NCBI RefSeq assembly: GCF_018613675.1
Contig: NZ_JAGGPQ010000020.1
Coordinates: 1-64,000 of the forward strand
Source of the DNA: Arthrobacter sp. ISL-85
Lineage (GTDB): Bacteria; Actinomycetota; Actinomycetes; Actinomycetales; Micrococcaceae
Direction of reading: 5' to 3'
Length of the DNA: 64,000 nt
Part shown: positions 42,724 to 50,852 of the stretch, piece by piece
Layout of the letters: each line of letters starts with the position of its first letter
Numbering within the stretch: the first letter of the stretch is position 1
The notes under the pieces: model-generated
Told to the model about the DNA's origin: nothing
Database searches by the model: none
What the model saw: the letters and a program-made list of their open reading frames with translations, nothing else
Translations under genes and position numbers: made by a program

Positions 42724-43464
42724 CCGCGCCGGAACCACCTTGGCCACTGCGGCAACCATTTTGTAGCGCTTGGACGGGATGGACACCGCCTTGCCGCGTT
42801 CGTTGTCCGCAAGGCCTTCACTGACCACCCGTTCCGCTCGGAGCCACGTCCAGGACGGGGCCACCGACTTGTCCATCCCCATCCGGTCGTGGAACTCGGT
42901 GTGGGTGAAACCCGGGCAGACGGCCGTGACCTTGATGCCCCGTTTGCGGTAAGCCAGGTTTGCCCACCTGCTGAAACTCACCAGCCACGCCTTCGCCGCA
43001 GAATAGGTTCCCCGGGGCAGGAACGCGGCCACGCTGGCCACGTTGATGATCCTGCCCTCCCCGCGCTCCAGCATGCCCTTGAGTGCCGCGTGGGTAAGCA
43101 CCATGGAGGTTTCCACGTGCAGCTTCAGGTGGCTCCTCTCCTCCGCCGCGTCGTTGTCCTCGAAGTTGTGCAGCAGGCCGATGCCAGCGTTGTTCACCAG
43201 GATTCCCACCGGCCGCCCAGCGTCTTCAAGGCGTTCGACGACGGCCGCGACGTCGCCGTCCTGCGTCAGGTCCGCGGGAAGCACCTCAGCCGTGATCCCG
43301 TAGCGGCGCCGGAAGTCCTCCGCCGTCTCGGCAAGCCGGGAGGCGTTGCGCGCCACCAGGACCAGGTTGTGCCCCTGGGCGGCGAGTTGCTTTGCAAACT
43401 CGTGGCCCAGCCCGGCGCTGGCGCCGGTGACGAGTGCTGTTGTTCGGATGCTGGATGGCGTCAT
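42691..43464 (-). CDS. Short-chain dehydrogenase/reductase
   Basis: 257 residues, classical SDR. TALVTGASAGLGHEFAKQLA is the NADP-binding TGxxxGxG; LVNNAGIG and NVASVAAFLPRGTYSAAKAW provide Asn, Ser, Tyr and Lys of the catalytic tetrad. RMGMDKSVAPSWTWLRAERVV and a long C-terminal extension resemble the YqjQ/DltE-like SDR group. The substrate is unknown. The 3' end overlaps the convergent FUSC gene by 33 bases. Confidence 0.9.
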   Translation of the reverse strand: MTPSSIRTTALVTGASAGLGHEFAKQLAAQGHNLVLVARNASRLAETAEDFRRRYGITAEVLPADLTQDGDVAAVVERLEDAGRPVGILVNNAGIGLLHNFEDNDAAEERSHLKLHVETSMVLTHAALKGMLERGEGRIINVASVAAFLPRGTYSAAKAWLVSFSRWANLAYRKRGIKVTAVCPGFTHTEFHDRMGMDKSVAPSWTWLRAERVVSEGLADNERGKAVSIPSKRYKMVAAVAKVVPARLMAGPARKPK

Positions 43465-43566
43465 GCTGCAAGCCTAGCCAGAGAGGCGGCAGGATGGACC
43501 GTCCTGGCAGTGGCAGCGCCGGCGCGGGTGACCCCCGTTTCCCGAACGCGACTTGTGCATCAAATA

Positions 43567-43585
43567 GTAAGCATGCTTTGCTTAC
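43567..43585. promoter_or_regulatory. Palindromic motif TAAGCATGCT, copy 2, within a wider inverted repeat
   Basis: GTAAGC (43567-43572) and GCTTAC (43580-43585) bracket the perfect palindrome AAGCATGCTT (43569-43578). It lies about 85 bases upstream of the plus-strand small gene and in the divergent region with the SDR. The TAAGCATGCT decamer equals that at 12582-12591. Confidence 0.4.
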
Positions 43586-43669
43586 GGGGATAGATGAACC
43601 TCCGCAAGCAGTTCGCGGCGGGGCTGCCAACGCCGGCGGCTCCGTGAAAGAAGCCCAGGGAAGAACATA

Positions 43670-43993
43670 ATGACCACCGCAACGGACCACCAGCTGACCG
43701 CGTTTGGGGAACGCGCTGAGGCAGCTGAACAGCTCTTGACCGCCACCGTACCCGTGGACGCAGGGCTGCTGATGACCCTGAATTCACGCATGCACTGCCG
43801 AACCCCCATGGAGCGTGTTGACCACGAGGAGCTGCCGGTCCGGCAACCCGTCTACGTTGACGGAAACTCCGTTGTTGCCCTGCGGCCGGGGTCCGTTCCG
43901 GAGAGCGTGGTCACCTACCGTTGCGCCTGCGGTTTCACCATCGACGATCCTGGCACGGCCATGACCGTCAGTGGGCCGGCCCTGGCCAGCTGA
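43670..43993 (+). CDS. Hypothetical protein with C-terminal YRCACGF motif
   Basis: 107 residues, soluble. A helical N-terminus (AFGERAEAAEQLLTATVP) is followed by LNSRMHCRTPMERVDHEELPVRQPVYVDGNSVVALRPGS in outline and the ending VTYRCACGFTIDDP. The Cys-Ala-Cys with a preceding Cys could be half of a metal site. GGGAAG lies about 10 bases before the ATG. It is divergent from the SDR and followed by a strong terminator, so it is a single-gene unit. No family recognised. Confidence 0.68.
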   Translation: MTTATDHQLTAFGERAEAAEQLLTATVPVDAGLLMTLNSRMHCRTPMERVDHEELPVRQPVYVDGNSVVALRPGSVPESVVTYRCACGFTIDDPGTAMTVSGPALAS

Positions 43994-44012
43994 CTGGCTC
44001 CGCTTGGCTTTG

Positions 44013-44048
44013 AGGCCCCTGCCGGCTGCATAACCGGCAGGGGCCTTG
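44013..44048. terminator. Strong terminator between convergent genes
   Basis: Perfect 13-bp stem AGGCCCCTGCCGG / CCGGCAGGGGCCT (44013-44025, 44034-44046) with the 8-base loop CTGCATAA, followed by TG. It separates the small gene from the convergent flavoprotein gene and can serve both. Confidence 0.85.
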
Positions 44049-44107
44049 TCGGCTCGGCCAACACCCCGGAACCGGCCCAACACCTCGACCCGACCCATAC
44101 CCGCGTG

Positions 44108-45073
44108 CTATGGCCCAACAGGAACCCTGGCGGCCTCAACCGCCAGCCGGGTGTCCGCCATGACCAGGTCCGCGTTGATGGCCTCTGCCGCGCGAAGGCC
44201 GGCGGCGGCCGCGGTTATGACCTGCGCGGTAACATCCGTGGCGTTACCGGCGGCCCATACGCCCGGGCAGGATGTCCGGCCACTATCGTCCGCTTCCAGG
44301 CGCGTCCCCGGGCCTTCCTGGAGGGCGGCTGGCTCCAGTCCCAGGCGGTGCAGCATGTTGGCCTTGCTCACGGTGGCAGGACTGACCGCCAGCACGTCCA
44401 GGGCCACGGTCCCTCCGGAGTCCAAGGTGGCGCCGGTAAGCCGGTCGTCCCGAACAGCCAGGGACCGGACCTTTCCCTCCAGCACCTGGACGGAAAGAGC
44501 TGCCAGCTGTTCTGCCTGGTTCGAGCTAAGTTGCAGGGCGTCATTGAGCAGGAGGGTCACGTCGGAGCTCCACTGCCGGAACGTCAGGGCCTCCAGGACG
44601 GATTGGGAGCCGGCGGCCAGGATTCCTATCTTTTGATTCCGGATTTCCCATCCGTGGCAGTAGGGGCAGTAGAGCACATCCCGTCCCCAGCGGTCGGCAA
44701 CCCCGGGAAGGTCCGGCAGTTCATCGACCATTCCGGTAGCGATCAAGAGGCGCCGCGCGGCCCGGGTGGAACCGTCGTCCATTGCCAGGATGAAGTCGTC
44801 TTCCCGGCCGCTGGCTGACCGGACCAACCCGGTAACCATCGTCCCGCCGTACCGGGCCAGTTCTTCCCTGCCGGCGGCGATCAGGTCCCGCGGGCTCATC
44901 CCCTCCCGGCTCAGGAACCCATGGACGCTCCCGGCTCCGAGGTTCCGCTGTTCCCCGGCGTCGATCACCACCACCGAACGCAGCGCCCGCGCCAAGGCTA
45001 CCCCCGCGCTCAAACCCGCCGGTCCCCCGCCAATGACAGCAACATCGAATACGTCGTCCTGGTTTTCCGCCAT
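44108..45073 (-). CDS. FAD-dependent pyridine nucleotide-disulfide oxidoreductase, TrxB-like
   Basis: 321 residues. FAD-binding VAVIGGGPAGLSAGVALARA at the N-terminus, redox-active pair Cys136-Pro-Tyr-Cys139 (YCPYCHGWE), and the C-terminal FAD contact CPGVWAAGNATDVTAQVITAAAAG. The CPYCHG form differs from the CATC of canonical thioredoxin reductase and is found in TrxB-like proteins of the gliotoxin/holomycin reductase type. It may reduce a small dithiol or disulfide; this is inference. No thioredoxin gene is adjacent. It is probably a single-gene unit. Confidence 0.87.
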   Translation of the reverse strand: MAENQDDVFDVAVIGGGPAGLSAGVALARALRSVVVIDAGEQRNLGAGSVHGFLSREGMSPRDLIAAGREELARYGGTMVTGLVRSASGREDDFILAMDDGSTRAARRLLIATGMVDELPDLPGVADRWGRDVLYCPYCHGWEIRNQKIGILAAGSQSVLEALTFRQWSSDVTLLLNDALQLSSNQAEQLAALSVQVLEGKVRSLAVRDDRLTGATLDSGGTVALDVLAVSPATVSKANMLHRLGLEPAALQEGPGTRLEADDSGRTSCPGVWAAGNATDVTAQVITAAAAGLRAAEAINADLVMADTRLAVEAARVPVGP

Positions 45074-45145
45074 ATTGAAGGCGTACCCGGGGCGGCCCGG
45101 GGAATAACGGATGCCCCAACCAGGGACGCGTCAGCGCACTAAGTC

Positions 45146-45475
45146 TCAGCCCTCCGGCCAGTCCACGAATTGCTCGTAGCCTTCGTGCTTCCGAAGGTAG
45201 CTGGACATAAAGGGGCAGTGCGGGATGATGCGCTTGCCGGTGGCTACCACGTCATCCAGGGCAAAGTGGGCCAGGACCTTACCCAGGCCCTTGCCCTCGA
45301 AATCCTGTCCCGTCTCGGTGTGGGTGAAGTCGATGTGCCCGGGAAGGTCGTGGAAGAAGGCCTGGACTGCCAGCCTGCCGTCCACCAGGAGTTCGTACCG
45401 GTGCTGCGCGTCATTGCGCCGCAGCGAGACATTTGCGGTGAACTTGTCCTCGGCGGACGTGGTGTTCTCGGTCAT
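45146..45475 (-). CDS. GNAT-like N-acetyltransferase, YjdJ type
   Basis: 109 residues, the compact GNAT domain. Blocks are RYELLVDGRLAVQAFFHDLPGHIDFTHTET, then FEGKGLGKVLAHFALDDVV with the CoA pyrophosphate-binding G-K-G-L-G loop, KRIIPHCPFMSSYLRKHEGYEQFVDW at the C-terminus. This small family is uncharacterised in substrate; CoA binding is expected. It starts 15 bases after the acyltransferase stop, so the pair is likely co-transcribed. Confidence 0.88.
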   Translation of the reverse strand: MTENTTSAEDKFTANVSLRRNDAQHRYELLVDGRLAVQAFFHDLPGHIDFTHTETGQDFEGKGLGKVLAHFALDDVVATGKRIIPHCPFMSSYLRKHEGYEQFVDWPEG

Positions 45476-45490
45476 GGTTCGACACTGGCA

Positions 45491-46810
45491 CTACTTCAGT
45501 CCACTGGCAATGGTCCTTCGGCCATGGCGGCGCCAGTTCGGTTGCCGGCGCCGCAGCGGAAAGCCGCCCAGCAGAACGATCGCCACCGAGAAACACACAG
45601 TGCCCGCCGACAGCAGTCCCAGTGACAGCCCGTTAAGTGCGGCGTCCGCCACGGGGATGAAAACCACCACGACGGCGGCCCCCGCCACGGCGGGCCGGCA
45701 GCGGAAGGCGCGTGCCGCCGTCGTCCGTTCCTCCAAGTGTCCAAAGGCCGCAGCCACTGGCAGAAGCAGTAGGACCAGCACAAGGACCACCAGGGGACGG
45801 GACCACCACCATTCAGGGGTGCCGGAGAGCGGTTTGGGGATCGGCGCCAGGAGCAGCAAGCCGGACATGGCCGCCAGCAGGGGCAGATGCCAAAGGTAGA
45901 CCGTCAACGACCTGCTGCCGGCCAACGTCAGGAGTTGGCCGACCCAGCGGATCCCGGCCAGGGGTGCCAAAACCGGCCGGGCCAGTTCCATCGCGGCCAA
46001 CTGCGGGACGGCCAGGATCACCAGGGTCAGGTTGGGCGGGTTGAGGTTCACCAGCATGTTTCCCCGGTACAGGCCCAGCCCCGTCACGAGTCCCAGAAGT
46101 AGATGTGCCGCCACCGCCATACCCAGCAGCCCCGAACGGGAAAGGCGGGAAAAGTATCCATCGGCAGCAAGGAAACCCAGTTGCTGGACGGCGCACCATA
46201 CGAAGACCAGGTTGATGTTGGCAAGGTCCGGCAGCGCGCCCCGCAGACAGTCGACAGCAACCACCAGAGCGGTGAGCAGGCCGATGGCCAGCCAGGGTGC
46301 GCGGGCATGGAGCGCCGCCAGCACCGGAATGTTCAACTGCGCCGCGAGGTAGGCTGCCAGGAACCACAGGGGCATGGCGGCACCCGTCGCTATCAACTGG
46401 ATGACCTGCTGGTCCACCCCGAGCAGTGCCGCCACGGACAGGCCCGCCACCATTGTGGCAAGCAGCGCGGTAGCCGGACGGACAAGGCGCAGGAGCCTGG
46501 CGCGCACGAACTGGGCTGCCGTACCGCCGCCCGCCTTGAGGCGGCGCCAGGACTGCAGCCCGGTCACCCCTCCCGTGACGAAGAACAGGGGCATGACCAT
46601 GAAGATCCAGATGACGGGCTCGAACCAGTCCTGCAGCGCCAAGGTGTTCTCGGTGGTCACGGTACCGTCCGGGTGCAGGACCGGACTGACCATCATGGAG
46701 TGGCCCACCACCACCAGCACCAGGCAGATGAAGCGGGCAAGGTCGATGGCCGGATCACGGTCTGCCGTGTCCGGCCCGGTTCCTGTCCGCCGCCTGCCGG
46801 TGCTGCGCAT
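45491..46810 (-). CDS. Acyltransferase family 3 membrane protein
   Basis: 439 residues, about ten membrane helices. The N-terminal RDPAIDLARFICLVLVVVGHSMM has the Arg...His pair of acyltransferase-3 (OafA-like) proteins, and WIFMVMPLFFVTGGVTGLQSW fits the second helix. Such proteins O-acylate cell-surface sugars, glycans or antibiotics; the acceptor is unknown. There is no extracytoplasmic SGNH domain. It precedes the GNAT-like gene. Confidence 0.87.
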   Translation of the reverse strand: MRSTGRRRTGTGPDTADRDPAIDLARFICLVLVVVGHSMMVSPVLHPDGTVTTENTLALQDWFEPVIWIFMVMPLFFVTGGVTGLQSWRRLKAGGGTAAQFVRARLLRLVRPATALLATMVAGLSVAALLGVDQQVIQLIATGAAMPLWFLAAYLAAQLNIPVLAALHARAPWLAIGLLTALVVAVDCLRGALPDLANINLVFVWCAVQQLGFLAADGYFSRLSRSGLLGMAVAAHLLLGLVTGLGLYRGNMLVNLNPPNLTLVILAVPQLAAMELARPVLAPLAGIRWVGQLLTLAGSRSLTVYLWHLPLLAAMSGLLLLAPIPKPLSGTPEWWWSRPLVVLVLVLLLLPVAAAFGHLEERTTAARAFRCRPAVAGAAVVVVFIPVADAALNGLSLGLLSAGTVCFSVAIVLLGGFPLRRRQPNWRRHGRRTIASGLK

Positions 46811-46900
46811 GGGACCTACAATGGCTCGACGCTGTCCACGGCACTATTGTGCCCCTGTTGCCTCCGCCGTCTAAGGGACTTTAGGGTGCAGTTGCGCCCT

Positions 46901-47305
46901 TTACTGCAGCACCGCCAGCAGTCCGAGCACGACGGCGAGCAGCAGCGTGCTGCCCTGGGTTGCCGCGGCCCGGAGGTACTTGCGTCCGGTGAAGGCCAGG
47001 ATGGCGGCCGCCAGCAGCATGGAACCGCAGCAGGTGAAGAGGAGGGTCCAGCCCGCCACGTCCTGCCCCGATCCCGCGCCGCCGAACGCCACGAGCCCCA
47101 CGCCGATGAACGCCCCAATGGCCAGGAACAGGTTGTAGAAGCCCTGGTTGTATGCCAGGGACCTGGTGGCCTCGGCGTCCGATTGGGAGGCAACCCCAAA
47201 CCGCTTCCAAGTGGCGGGCCGGGTCCAGGTGAGGGACTCCATGGTGAAGATGAAGACGTGCAGCGCGCCGGCAAGGAAGGCAAAAAGAAGGGAGGCCAGG
47301 ATCAT
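46901..47305 (-). CDS. DUF1304 membrane protein
   Basis: 134 residues with four membrane helices. The signature for DUF1304 is FAFLAGALHVFIFTMESLTWTRPATWKRFG near the N-terminus and AYNQGFYNLFLAIGAFIG in helix 2. No biochemical function is known. It starts 46 bases downstream of the aldolase gene on the same strand; it could belong to the sugar-acid transcript by read-through, but its content does not suggest a role there. Confidence 0.9.
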   Translation of the reverse strand: MILASLLFAFLAGALHVFIFTMESLTWTRPATWKRFGVASQSDAEATRSLAYNQGFYNLFLAIGAFIGVGLVAFGGAGSGQDVAGWTLLFTCCGSMLLAAAILAFTGRKYLRAAATQGSTLLLAVVLGLLAVLQ

Positions 47306-47351
47306 TGCTCGATCCTAGCCTCCCCGGCCCACCGGCCCGTCCGCGTTGTAG

Positions 47352-48215
47352 CTACCGGGCCAGCGTCGACAATGTGGTGGCTGCAAAGCCCTTCGCTGAC
47401 TTGTTCCACAGGGCCAGCAGGCCCTGCAGGTTCTCGCCGTCAGCACGGTGGGCGGGCAGCTGGTCCTGGAGGGTGGCCAGCACGCCGGTCCGGAGCTCGG
47501 TGTTGAAGTTGACCTTGCCAACGTTCATGGCCGCGGCCTTGACCAGCTCTTCAGCGGGGATGCCGGAGGCGCCGTGCAGCACCAGTGGGATGTGGATCCG
47601 CGCGGCAATGTCCTGCAGCGCGTCCCAGCGCAGCCGTGGCTCGCCCTTGTACTTGCCGTGGACGTTGCCCACTGCGACGGCCAGCAGCTGAGCGCCGGTG
47701 CGGGTTACGAAGTCCTCCACCTGCGCCGAATCAGTCAGGCCTGCGACGTCGACGCCGGACTGGTCCGCCGGCTGGTCGGCGGAGAAGGCACGGTCCTCGT
47801 CGCCGGCCAGGCCGCCCAGTTCGGCTTCAAGCACCACCTCTGGGCCCAGCAGTGCACGGGCAGCCTGGACCAGCGCAATGTTGTCCTCGTAAGGAAGGGA
47901 GGAACCGTCCGCAAGGACGGAATCCGCCCCTGCCGCGACGGCGTCGGCCATGACCTTAAGGTCGGAGGCGTGGTCCAGCTGCACCGCGACGGGGACGGTA
48001 GCGGCGTCGGCCAGGCCACGGAGCGCGGCAATGAGCCGGAGGCCGTTGGCGGTGGCAGCGGTCTTGGGTGCCACCAGCAGGATCACGCCCCGGCCCGATT
48101 CCTCGGCAGCGCCCACCACGGCCAGCGCGGTGCTGAAGTCGTAGCAGGTGAACGCAGGAACCGCGGAACCCTGCTGCAGGGCGGAGATGACCAGGTGGTC
48201 AAGTCGAGTATGCAT
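47352..48215 (-). CDS. Class II fructose-bisphosphate aldolase-family enzyme
   Basis: 287 residues, zinc-dependent FBA/KbaY/GatY family. Asp81 and His82 (QLDHASD), Glu132 (EAELGGLAGDED), His186 (VGNVHGKY) and His214 (LVLHGASGIP) match catalytic and zinc positions, and KVNFNTELR fits the phosphate loop. HGASG, not HGGSG, is more like tagatose-bisphosphate aldolases. The enzyme makes or uses the enediolate of dihydroxyacetone phosphate. It is the last catabolic gene of the kinase-dehydrogenase-permease operon; its ATG overlaps the gntP stop by one base (TGATG). The true substrate is probably a sugar-acid phosphate product, not fructose bisphosphate. Confidence 0.88.
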   Translation of the reverse strand: MHTRLDHLVISALQQGSAVPAFTCYDFSTALAVVGAAEESGRGVILLVAPKTAATANGLRLIAALRGLADAATVPVAVQLDHASDLKVMADAVAAGADSVLADGSSLPYEDNIALVQAARALLGPEVVLEAELGGLAGDEDRAFSADQPADQSGVDVAGLTDSAQVEDFVTRTGAQLLAVAVGNVHGKYKGEPRLRWDALQDIAARIHIPLVLHGASGIPAEELVKAAAMNVGKVNFNTELRTGVLATLQDQLPAHRADGENLQGLLALWNKSAKGFAATTLSTLAR

Positions 48216-49681
48216 CAGGCGCCCAGCCCTCCTACCAGGATCCAGGCAACAAAGGTCAGCGCGAAGCCGGCCAGGCCCAGGATGGTGGTGAGGACGGTCC
48301 AGGTCTTGAGGCCGTCGGAAACCGTGAGGCCGTAGTAGCGGACCACCACCCAGAACCCGGCATCCGTCACGTGGGACAGGCCCAGGGCACCGAAGCCGAT
48401 GGCAATCACGATCACGGCGATCTGCGCGGGGGTGTAGCCGCCGCCGCTGACCGCTGCTGACAGCAGGCCGGTGGTGGTCACGATGGCCACAGTGGCCGAA
48501 CCCTGGGCTGCCCGCAGTGCCAGCGAGATGATGAAGCCCAGCAGCAGGAGCGGCACGCCCAGTGTGTCCAGGGTCTTGGACAGTGCCCCGCCGATGCCGG
48601 AGACCTGCAGAACGTTTCCGAACACGCCGCCTGCGGCCACCACCATCAGGATGGAGGCGATGGGTGGGAGGGAACCTTCGAAGATCTCGCCGGTTTCCTT
48701 GAACGACCAGCCGCGGCGGACGGCCAGCAGGACGAAGGACAGCGCCACGGCCACCAGCAGTGCCAGGAACGGGTTGCCGACGAAAGATGCCAGGCCGTAC
48801 AGGGGGTCGGTCTTGGGGATGATGAGCGTGCCCACGGTGCCGAGCAGGATCTGGACGATCGGCGCCGCGATCAGGAAGATGATCAGGCCCGGCCGCGGCG
48901 GAGCGATGGCGGCGGCGCCGGGGCCGTCCTGGCCCACCTTGACCAGTGACTTGGAACCGAACTCCTCTACCTGGGTCTTAACGGCCGGCAGCAGTTCATA
49001 GTCCTTGCGGTTCATGATGGATGCCACCCAGTAGGAAAGGAAACCGAGGGGCACGCAGATCATCAGCGAGATCAGGGCAATGAGTCCGATGTCCGCACCG
49101 AGCACGCCCGCGCCGGCCACGATGCCCGGGTGCGGCGGGACTGCTACGTGAATGGAGAGCATGATGCCGGCCATGGGCAGGCCGAACTTGACCGGATGGA
49201 CCTTGGCGATCTTGGCGAACGCGTACACGATGGGCACCAGCACAATGATGCCCACCTCGAAGAAGACGGGAATGGCCACCAGGAAGCCGACGGCGGTCAG
49301 CGCCACGGCCACGCGGCGGGCACCGAGCTTGCGGGTGAAGTGGTCCGCGAGGGACTGGACGCCGCCGGACACCTCGATCATGCGGCCCAGCACGGCGCCG
49401 AGCGCGATCAGGATGGCGACCTTGCCCATAGTGCTGCCCACGCCGCTGGAGACCACCGTGAAGATGTCCTGCAGTGGAATGGTGGCGGCCACGGCCACCA
49501 GGATGCTGACGGTGAGCAGGGCCACAAAGGCCTGGATCTTGAAGCGGATGATCATCACCAGCAGGATGGCGATGCCCACCGCCGCGATGGTGAGCAGTAC
49601 CGGAGTGCCCAGCTCAACGGCGGGTTTGATGGCAGGTGCATCGGCCGCCCGCTGTATCAGCGGGTTCATCAGGTGGTTCAC
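48215..49681 (-). CDS. GntP-family gluconate/sugar-acid:H+ symporter
   Basis: 488 residues, about 12-14 helices. GntP blocks: FVALLTVSILVAVAATIPL, MGKVAILIALGAVLGRMIEVSGGVQSLADHF, IPVFFEVGIIVLVPIVYAFAK, and VAVPPHPGIVAGAGVLGADIG. AAQGSATVAIVTTTGLLSAAV near the C-terminus is typical of the sugar-acid transporters. The GTG start has AGGAG 10 bases upstream. Its place between a sugar-acid dehydrogenase and an aldolase supports transport of a tetronate or similar acid. Confidence 0.92.
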   Translation of the reverse strand: MNHLMNPLIQRAADAPAIKPAVELGTPVLLTIAAVGIAILLVMIIRFKIQAFVALLTVSILVAVAATIPLQDIFTVVSSGVGSTMGKVAILIALGAVLGRMIEVSGGVQSLADHFTRKLGARRVAVALTAVGFLVAIPVFFEVGIIVLVPIVYAFAKIAKVHPVKFGLPMAGIMLSIHVAVPPHPGIVAGAGVLGADIGLIALISLMICVPLGFLSYWVASIMNRKDYELLPAVKTQVEEFGSKSLVKVGQDGPGAAAIAPPRPGLIIFLIAAPIVQILLGTVGTLIIPKTDPLYGLASFVGNPFLALLVAVALSFVLLAVRRGWSFKETGEIFEGSLPPIASILMVVAAGGVFGNVLQVSGIGGALSKTLDTLGVPLLLLGFIISLALRAAQGSATVAIVTTTGLLSAAVSGGGYTPAQIAVIVIAIGFGALGLSHVTDAGFWVVVRYYGLTVSDGLKTWTVLTTILGLAGFALTFVAWILVGGLGA

Positions 49682-49752
49682 GGGGAGCTGTCTCCTTTGG
49701 CGTGCCGGCCCCGGGGCAGGGCGGCATCAGGGAAGGGTGGGGTGGGGATAAA

Positions 49753-49822
49753 CGTTGCGGGACTGCGCCGGCAACGATGTGAGGTACGACGGCGGCGGAG
49801 GGGGGACCGCCGCCGTCGTACC
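49753..49822 (-). promoter_or_regulatory. Very stable intercistronic hairpin within the sugar-acid operon
   Basis: GGTACGACGGCGGCGG (49783-49798) pairs perfectly with CCGCCGCCGTCGTACC (49807-49822), 16 bp around an 8-base loop. A smaller CGTTGC/GCAACG stem (49753-49758, 49771-49776) follows on the transcript. They lie between the dehydrogenase stop and gntP. No T run follows on the minus strand, so processing, stabilisation or partial termination is more likely than a full stop. Confidence 0.7.
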
Positions 49823-49849
49823 TTTATGCCCGCGAGGGCAGGAGGTGGC

Positions 49850-50749
49850 CTACTTGGTGCGCTTGGCGGGCGCGACCACTTTGATGACGGCAGAGTCGTC
49901 GGCGGCGGCGAGGCCCTGGGCCTGGCCCAGGAGGTAGAGCTGCTCCGCGGCCGCGGCAACGGGGGCTGCCAGGCCGGCGGCGCGGGTGGCCTTGCCCACG
50001 ATGCCCATGTCCTTGACGAAGATGTCCAGGCGGGACAGGACCTCGGCGCCTTCCTCGTTGTAGGCCTCGAGGATGCGGGGGCCGCGGTTGGAGAGCATGA
50101 AGGAACCGGCCGCTCCGGCTTCCAGGGCGGCGAGGGTCTTGGCCTGGTCCAGGCCCAGCGCGTCGGCCAGGGCCAGGGCCTCGGCGGCGGCGGCGATGTG
50201 GACCCCGCAGAGGAGCTGGTTGACGGTCTTCAGGGCCTGGCCGTCGCCGGGCTTGTCGCCCACCACGGTGAGGGTGGAGGCCAGCAGTTCCAGAACGGGG
50301 GCAGCCTTTTCGCGGGCTTCGGGGGACGCTCCAACGACGATCAGCAGGTCGCCTTCGCCGGCGCGCTTGGGCCCGCCGGACAGCGGGGCGTCCACCAGGT
50401 CCACACCGTATTCGGCCAGCTTGGCCACGGTGGCGGGGATGGCGTCGGTGCCAACGGTGCTGCCGAGGATGACGACGGAGCCCGGTTCCAGCACGGACGC
50501 CACTCCGTTCTCTCCAAAGAGGACGTCGTTGAGCTGCTCACCATTGCGGACGGCCAGGAGGACGGCGTTGGCGCCCTTGGCGGCTTCGCGGGCCGTGGTG
50601 AACGTGGCGATGCCGGCTTCCCGGGCGAGTTCCAGGCGGGGCTCGGCGATATCAAAGCCGTGGACAGTCAGCTGGGAGGCCAGGCGGGTGGCCATGGGCA
50701 GGCCCATGGCCCCGAGGCCCAGGACGGTGACGGTGTAGTTGCTGGTCAT
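49850..50749 (-). CDS. 3-hydroxyisobutyrate dehydrogenase-family oxidoreductase (LtnD-like)
   Basis: 299 residues. The Rossmann motif VTVLGLGAMGLPMATRLA is at the N-terminus; VDAPLSGGPKRAGEGDLLIVVG is the substrate loop; the catalytic Lys174 is in GDGQALKTVNQLLCG. The family oxidises beta-hydroxyacids; next to a DUF1537 kinase it most resembles L-threonate/D-erythronate 2-dehydrogenases (LtnD/DenD). The start is the ATG at 50749; upstream in-frame sequence lies in an intergenic repeat. It is the second gene of the operon, 103 bases after the kinase. Confidence 0.88.
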   Translation of the reverse strand: MTSNYTVTVLGLGAMGLPMATRLASQLTVHGFDIAEPRLELAREAGIATFTTAREAAKGANAVLLAVRNGEQLNDVLFGENGVASVLEPGSVVILGSTVGTDAIPATVAKLAEYGVDLVDAPLSGGPKRAGEGDLLIVVGASPEAREKAAPVLELLASTLTVVGDKPGDGQALKTVNQLLCGVHIAAAAEALALADALGLDQAKTLAALEAGAAGSFMLSNRGPRILEAYNEEGAEVLSRLDIFVKDMGIVGKATRAAGLAAPVAAAAEQLYLLGQAQGLAAADDSAVIKVVAPAKRTK

Positions 50750-50768
50750 GGTGTTTCTCCGTTGAATT

Positions 50769-50793
50769 CTTGCGAGGGTTGGGAGCCGGTGGG
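50769..50793. repeat. 25-bp direct repeat in the kinase-dehydrogenase gap, copy 1
   Basis: Begins CTTGCGAGGG and ends GAGCCGGTGGG. It differs from the copy at 50826-50850 at one base (T versus C at offset 11). The unit repeats with a period of 57 bases in the 103-base intercistronic spacer. Confidence 0.8.
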
Positions 50794-50825
50794 TGGGCCC
50801 ACGCCGGCGAGGGACCCGGCCCGAG

Positions 50826-50850
50826 CTTGCGAGGGCTGGGAGCCGGTGGG
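50826..50850. repeat. 25-bp direct repeat in the kinase-dehydrogenase gap, copy 2
   Basis: Second copy, ending two bases before the stop codon of the kinase gene at 50853-50855. The first copy is at 50769-50793, 24 of 25 bases identical. Neither copy encodes protein. Confidence 0.8.
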
Positions 50851-50852
50851 GC

